Made by a program: the position numbers and the translations under genes | Notes under the pieces: generated by a model | The model's input: the letters and a program-made list of their open reading frames with translations, nothing else | Databases searched by the model: none | What the model was told of the DNA's origin: nothing | Shown: piece by piece, positions 7,022-10,405 of the stretch | Position numbering within the stretch: the first letter of the stretch is position 1 | How the letters are laid out: the number at the start of each line of letters is the position of its first letter | From: Euryarchaeota archaeon UBA251 | GTDB lineage: Archaea > Thermoplasmatota > Poseidoniia > Poseidoniales > Thalassarchaeaceae | Reading direction: 5' to 3' | NCBI GenBank assembly: GCA_002497905.1 | Contig: DAFJ01000068.1 | Span: forward strand, 1-10,405 | Length of the DNA: 10,405 nucleotides

Positions 7022-7879
7022 ATGCAGGACGATGATGGCCTTGTCAAGGTTCGCGTAATGGATGAATTCGACGACCTTGAGAGTGAATTAGCAACAGATG
7101 AAGAAGAGATCCGAGTTGATTCATCTGATGTCCGAACTGAAGCAAGTGAAATCGCAATCCGTGCCATCAGACAAGGTGCAGAGATTGGTGGAGAACTGCC
7201 AGTTGTGCGAAAGATCGCAATTATGCTAATCATGGCAGGAAGTCTCCTTGGACTACTATTCGGAGTATTGCTCATTTCAGCAGACCCATCCGACCTGCTC
7301 TCAAATCCAACCGGAATCGCCGAGGGAGAGGCTGTGGTCGCAGGTCTTCTTGTCAATGAGATTACTGAAGAGGGGGATGGTGGCGAATATCTAGAAGGCA
7401 TAGAGGTCAAATTGTTGGATGAACAAGAAAATCTCATCACACGAACCTTCACCGATCAGAATGGCCGTTTCATATTCGACGAACAAACACGGCAAACACG
7501 AATTGTGGAAGTAAGAACTGATGGCAACATCACTGAACAGAGAATCCTCATACCTGGAGAAGTAACCCAAATCACAATCACAATGAGGGCCGGTTCAGGA
7601 ACTAACAAAGTCGATTTGAGAATGGACAGTACACTGCAAGATAGTATAGATGTCGGGACTGCCGTTGCGGTCTTCACTGTCCTTACCGCTGCAATCGGAT
7701 TCGGTGCGGCCATGGAAGCTTTGCGCGGTCATTCCTACCGTCGCACTCAATGGCTCAGTGGTATCGCTCTGTTCAGCCGAGGAGGTGTTTTCATTGGCCC
7801 CGGCCTTATTCTTGCAGGAATGGCACTAAATCGAATCGCGCGGCGACAGTTCGAGGATTGGACCGAACGCGAGGAGTGA
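7022..7879 (+). CDS. Membrane protein with a carboxypeptidase-regulatory-like extracytoplasmic domain
   Basis: 285 residues, no named family recognised. Seen: an acidic N-terminal cytoplasmic segment (1-60), a first transmembrane helix (about 64-86), an extracytoplasmic domain (about 101-190) whose pattern GIEVKLLDEQENLITRTF then TDQNGRFIF is typical of carboxypeptidase-regulatory-like (transthyretin-like) beta-sandwiches, then two more hydrophobic helices (about 212-233 and 246-268) and a basic end. With arginines both in the loop RGHSYRRTQ and at the C-terminus, the topology of the last two helices is uncertain. Such beta-sandwich domains usually act as binding or spacer modules rather than enzymes. 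The gene starts one base after the cyclotransferase stop (TGA-g-ATG) and ends four bases before the thymidylate kinase start, so co-expression is likely. A role in anchoring or organising surface proteins is a guess. Confidence 0.8.
   Translation: MQDDDGLVKVRVMDEFDDLESELATDEEEIRVDSSDVRTEASEIAIRAIRQGAEIGGELPVVRKIAIMLIMAGSLLGLLFGVLLISADPSDLLSNPTGIAEGEAVVAGLLVNEITEEGDGGEYLEGIEVKLLDEQENLITRTFTDQNGRFIFDEQTRQTRIVEVRTDGNITEQRILIPGEVTQITITMRAGSGTNKVDLRMDSTLQDSIDVGTAVAVFTVLTAAIGFGAAMEALRGHSYRRTQWLSGIALFSRGGVFIGPGLILAGMALNRIARRQFEDWTEREE
7871..7876 (+). promoter_or_regulatory. Shine-Dalgarno for thymidylate kinase
   Basis: GAGGAG sits seven bases before ATG 7884, directly ahead of the TGA stop (7877-7879) of the preceding gene. 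It supports the ATG at 7884, which places the P-loop close to the N-terminus as is usual for the family. Confidence 0.65.
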
Positions 7880-7883
7880 GCTG

Positions 7884-9236
7884 ATGTACCTCATCACTCT
7901 CGAAGGAGGCGACGGTTCCGGCAAAGGTACAGCCACGAAGATGGTTGCAGACATTCTCCGTCAAGAAGGAGCATTCACATCAGTCCAAGTCACCGCCGAA
8001 CCACGACGAAACCATCCACTCGGAAAGTTGGCAGTTGAAGCCGTCCGTACAGGGGAGGCGGGGCCCTTACAGGAAGCCGGTTACTTCGCCGCGGATCGAC
8101 TAGACCATTCCCATATGTGGATTCGCCCCCGACTCATACTTGGAGCCGCAGTCGTGTCAGAAAGGAATGTGCATTCATCCCTTGTCTACCAAGGCATAGT
8201 GGGCGACTTGGGTCTCGAAGAAGTCGCACGTCTGAACGCAAATGCCCTCGTCCCAGACCTTACCATCTGGGTTGATTGTGAACCTGAGATTGCGTTGAAA
8301 CGGATTAATGAAGGGACATTGAGAATGGCGACAGTCAACAAGACAGAATACTTCGAAACCGATGAGTTACAATCTAGAATCCGGGTCGGATTCCAGCAGC
8401 TCCTTGGTGGCGAGGTCGCAATGCCGAAACCCTTCAATCGCGGGCAAGTCGAAGGACCGATTATGAATCATAAAACGGAAAGCGACCTTGAAAACGCCCT
8501 AAGAGTAACGATTCGACGCTTTCTCAGATCCGCCCCCTCGCCACTGAATGTTACTACACAGGAGGTTGAGATGACCTTGCTCAAGCAATCCATGAATGCT
8601 CAGGACGGTCAACAAACTCTGAATGTAGGCGGAGAACCTCAGAAGGACCACGAAGAATGGCTTAACGGAACACCTCCTTGGAGGGTGCTTTCTTCTGCAC
8701 ATAAGATATATGCAGACGCCTGGGAGGCATCCGATGAACGCCTCGCCTCCCAAGTCCCTAAATCAGCCCTTTCCAGAACAGTATTCTCAATCGTTGGAAC
8801 TCTGAGCCTCGTTCCATCTGCAGATGTGCGGCGACTACGTGCAACTCTCGGACCCGTGCGCTCGATTAGTCACCGCCACACGCAGAGAATGCTGCAATTC
8901 CTCGATGGACAACAAGGCTGGATTCGCCGTCATCGGAGCATTTTGGGCCGTGAAGCTCCAAGAGCAGAACTACGATCTGACTGGCTTGCCTTCGGCCGTA
9001 TGGCCCTGATTCTTGCCCCACTAAGACCTTGGATTGATGAATGGGCAAAGAAGGCTGGAGAACGGCCTCGCTGGAGAGATTCACTATCTCAGATTCTCAA
9101 TGAAGATGAGGACGATGTACGGGCTGCCGCTTGGATGGCAATCGAAAGATTCCAAGCAGTAGGTACAGGCTTGGATCCTAAACGAGCGCTTCCGAACGAT
9201 ATCGATGATCTGAAACGATGGTATCGTGGAGAATAA
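7884..9236 (+). CDS. tmk: Thymidylate kinase with an unrecognised C-terminal domain
   Basis: 450 residues. Residues 1 to about 214 form a dTMP kinase (dTMP + ATP to dTDP + ADP, dTTP synthesis): P-loop LEGGDGSGKGT (6-16), TAEPRR (37-42), FAADRLDH (68-75), SERNVHSSLVYQG (92-104, the usual DR(Y/F)xxSSxAYQG with D replaced by E and Y by N), and VPDLTIWVDCEPEIALKRI (123-141). Ordinary family members are about 200-215 residues, so about 235 residues are extra. That part is mostly helical and Trp/Arg rich, with no motif I know except a short stretch DEDDVRAAAWMAIERF (about 410-425) that recalls one HEAT-like helix pair. An ATG at codon 230, exactly between the two parts, has its own strong Shine-Dalgarno. 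Last gene of the operon; its stop abuts the convergent small gene. Other nucleoside monophosphate kinases are possible but the motifs favour dTMP kinase. Confidence 0.88.
   Translation: MYLITLEGGDGSGKGTATKMVADILRQEGAFTSVQVTAEPRRNHPLGKLAVEAVRTGEAGPLQEAGYFAADRLDHSHMWIRPRLILGAAVVSERNVHSSLVYQGIVGDLGLEEVARLNANALVPDLTIWVDCEPEIALKRINEGTLRMATVNKTEYFETDELQSRIRVGFQQLLGGEVAMPKPFNRGQVEGPIMNHKTESDLENALRVTIRRFLRSAPSPLNVTTQEVEMTLLKQSMNAQDGQQTLNVGGEPQKDHEEWLNGTPPWRVLSSAHKIYADAWEASDERLASQVPKSALSRTVFSIVGTLSLVPSADVRRLRATLGPVRSISHRHTQRMLQFLDGQQGWIRRHRSILGREAPRAELRSDWLAFGRMALILAPLRPWIDEWAKKAGERPRWRDSLSQILNEDEDDVRAAAWMAIERFQAVGTGLDPKRALPNDIDDLKRWYRGE
8560..8573 (+). promoter_or_regulatory. Internal in-frame ribosome-binding site and start codon in tmk
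   Basis: The bases read AGGAGGTTGAG-ATG: a seven-base Shine-Dalgarno (8560-8566), a four-base spacer and ATG at 8571. The ATG is in frame with tmk (codon 230) and sits right after the end of the kinase domain. It closely resembles the genuine site at 7007-7024 (AGGAGG, then CTTGAG-ATG). Initiation here would yield a separate 221-residue protein consisting only of the C-terminal domain (8571-9236). It could also be a chance product of the codons for Gln-Glu-Val-Glu-Met. Confidence 0.45.
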
Positions 9237-9455
9237 TTAGAGTTCTCCGAGTTCCATCCACATCGCCATATTGGCTGGATCACTGATATCTGTAGGGTCA
9301 AGAGAGATTCCTTCACTTTCATTCGACACTACAGAGTTATTAGAGTTAGAAAACTGAGATTCAGATACATTCGAAGATGCGCCCTTACCAGCTAACCAAA
9401 GCACTAGAAGGACAACGAATAACATACAGAAAATAGTATCCCACATTCGAATCAT
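9237..9455 (-). CDS. Small single-helix membrane protein
   Basis: 72 residues, family unknown. Seen: an N-terminal hydrophobic helix (about 6-22, DTIFCMLFVVLLVLWLAG region), then a Ser/Asn-rich linker with several N-x-S sites (NVS, NNS, NES) and an acidic end with PTDISDPANMAMWMELGEL. The glycosylation-type sites suggest the C-terminal part is extracytoplasmic. It follows the 9459-10405 gene by 3 bp on the same strand, so the two are likely one transcription unit. ATG 9446 (codon 4) is an alternative start and is better placed relative to the upstream GAGG (9 bases). Its TAA stop directly abuts the stop of tmk on the other strand. Short length and lack of a family keep confidence moderate. 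Confidence 0.6.
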   Translation of the reverse strand: MIRMWDTIFCMLFVVLLVLWLAGKGASSNVSESQFSNSNNSVVSNESEGISLDPTDISDPANMAMWMELGEL

Positions 9456-9458
9456 GCC

Positions 9459-10405
9459 TCATTTGTAATCATCCCAATTAGTACCATTCCACCATTGAAT
9501 TGTACCATCGCTCATATTCCGCCATGTATATCCTGATTCATCAGTCCACTGTCTAATCACTTCCGGGACTTCGCGACTACCAGGGGTAATTTTTTCTGAT
9601 TCAAAATCAGAGTTGAAATTCTCCTCGATTTCTCTAATTCTTTCATCGTTAATTCCGTATGCAGAAGCAAGTGTAACCAACAGCGATCTTTCATTATCAG
9701 ATATTTTTCCATCTCTAATCGATTTAGAGTAATTATCGAGATATTCCCTCTCTTCATCTGTGTATTGGGAAGGTATTAGACGTCCAGAGAAACCATCAAT
9801 TATTCCTAAAACCGGCCTACGAACTGCAAGTAAACCCACACCAACGATTACTCCTCCAGCCAATCCGACACCCAAAACATTCTCCATTACCTCACTAGCA
9901 AGAATGAAAAGAAATGCTCCAAGTCCAGTGAAAACAGCATTTCTAAATGTCTTCCTCAAATTCTGATCGATTCCAAATACTGAGTCCTTAAGAGATGCAT
10001 GAACGAACATCATAGCTTCAAATGCTAGACCCGCAGGGCCGAACGCGAAGGTCAAATTAAACAGGAAATACTTGAATCGTGCAATAAACGTGGGGTCTGC
10101 ATACCTCCAGGAGATTACATCTTGGAAGTTAGGGACTTCTCCGCCATTGAGCATTGGTAAAATAATGAGAAGTGTAACGAAAAACAAGATACTGCCAATG
10201 ACCTTTCCTATGAACCCTATGTAGAATGATTTCGAAATTTGATTCTTTTCTTTGACATTATTACTTTCCAAATCTTGAACATCATTACTTTCCGAATTTT
10301 TCTTGAGGGATGAGCGAATAAATAGCAAGGCAAGAATAGATACTGGTGTTTGGGCGAATACAATAGCCCATATTCCAAACGGCTCTTCGCCAATTGTGTT
10401 ATCTA
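9459..10405 (-). CDS. Multi-pass membrane protein with TerB-like module, 5' end outside the window
   Basis: The frame is open to the window edge, so the gene is partial; 314 residues are visible. An internal TTG at 10328 is not a convincing start because a hydrophobic helix (IWAIVFAQTPVSILALLF) lies upstream of it. Seen in order: this helix, a polar linker rich in Asn, Ser and Glu, a helix near FFVTLLIILPML, a hydrophobic pair around FLFNLTFAFGPAGLAF and AVFTGLGAFLFILA, then GVGLAGGVIVGVGLLAV. The cytoplasmic-type C-terminal part holds YTDEEREYLDNY...IRDGKISDNERSLL...AYGINDERIREIE, the helical 'DGKIS-E-LL-LA-GI' pattern of TerB/co-chaperone-like modules, and ends with a Trp-rich motif (GYTWRNMSDGTIQWWNGTNW) resembling short membrane-protein tail domains of the DUF2510 kind. 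Function unknown. Base composition is visibly richer in A+T than in tmk. Confidence 0.75.
   Translation of the reverse strand, partial: DNTIGEEPFGIWAIVFAQTPVSILALLFIRSSLKKNSESNDVQDLESNNVKEKNQISKSFYIGFIGKVIGSILFFVTLLIILPMLNGGEVPNFQDVISWRYADPTFIARFKYFLFNLTFAFGPAGLAFEAMMFVHASLKDSVFGIDQNLRKTFRNAVFTGLGAFLFILASEVMENVLGVGLAGGVIVGVGLLAVRRPVLGIIDGFSGRLIPSQYTDEEREYLDNYSKSIRDGKISDNERSLLVTLASAYGINDERIREIEENFNSDFESEKITPGSREVPEVIRQWTDESGYTWRNMSDGTIQWWNGTNWDDYK

Noticed and set aside
6952..7452. A 166-codon minus-strand open frame opposite the 285-residue membrane protein gene
   Set aside because: The product is Ser/Arg-rich with no domain or signal pattern, it lies wholly antisense to a well-supported gene with its own Shine-Dalgarno, and such frames arise from the codon bias of the sense gene.
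10326..10328. TTG as the true start of the minus-strand multi-pass protein
   Set aside because: The frame stays open to the window edge and encodes a hydrophobic helix upstream that continues into the visible protein, so the gene is truncated by the window.
1..10405. tRNA, rRNA, CRISPR, insertion sequence or phage module
   Set aside because: Nearly every base is accounted for by coding regions; no regularly spaced repeats, transposase motifs, terminal inverted repeats or cloverleaf-like segments were seen in the short gaps.

Overview
The window looks like a piece of a marine planktonic archaeal chromosome, most likely Marine Group II Euryarchaeota (Candidatus Poseidoniales) or a close Thermoplasmata-like relative. 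This is inferred from several signs: TATA-like promoters set about 25-28 bp ahead of start codons (leaderless genes), Shine-Dalgarno sites of the AGGAGG and AGGTGAT type, a very large secreted PKD-repeat protein with a C-terminal membrane anchor, and tight gene packing. No tRNA, rRNA, CRISPR array, insertion sequence or phage gene was seen. The only real intergenic gaps are the first ~107 bases and a 51-bp divergent promoter.

Layout. At 108-914 (+) lies a type I 3-dehydroquinate dehydratase (shikimate pathway). Convergent with it is a minus-strand pair read from 5973 down to 918: a 1380-residue secreted, membrane-anchored protein with an HExxH...E metallopeptidase-like N-terminal domain and about six PKD-like modules, then a 302-residue surface protein with a signal peptide and C-terminal anchor, translationally coupled to it. 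Divergent from the large protein, and apparently sharing one central TATA element, is a plus-strand operon: a membrane-anchored glutaminyl-peptide cyclotransferase (6025-7020), a three-helix membrane protein with a carboxypeptidase-regulatory-like domain (7022-7879), and a 450-residue thymidylate kinase with an unrecognised C-terminal half (7884-9236). The junctions are 1 and 4 nt with strong Shine-Dalgarno sites. Abutting it tail to tail is a more AT-rich minus-strand pair: a small single-helix protein (9237-9455) and a multi-pass membrane protein with a TerB-like helical module (9459-10405), which runs off the window.

How they fit together. The middle of the window is a cell-surface cluster: a putative protease, a pyroglutamate-forming enzyme and two envelope proteins, several sharing a 'secreted domain, one C-terminal helix, short cytoplasmic tail' design. 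Thymidylate kinase and dehydroquinase are housekeeping genes at its edges. The points most worth a second look are a strong in-frame internal ribosome-binding site inside the thymidylate kinase gene exactly at its domain boundary, the unknown domain that follows it, a run of nine C whose one-base contraction would fuse the cyclotransferase to the next protein, and the shared divergent promoter.
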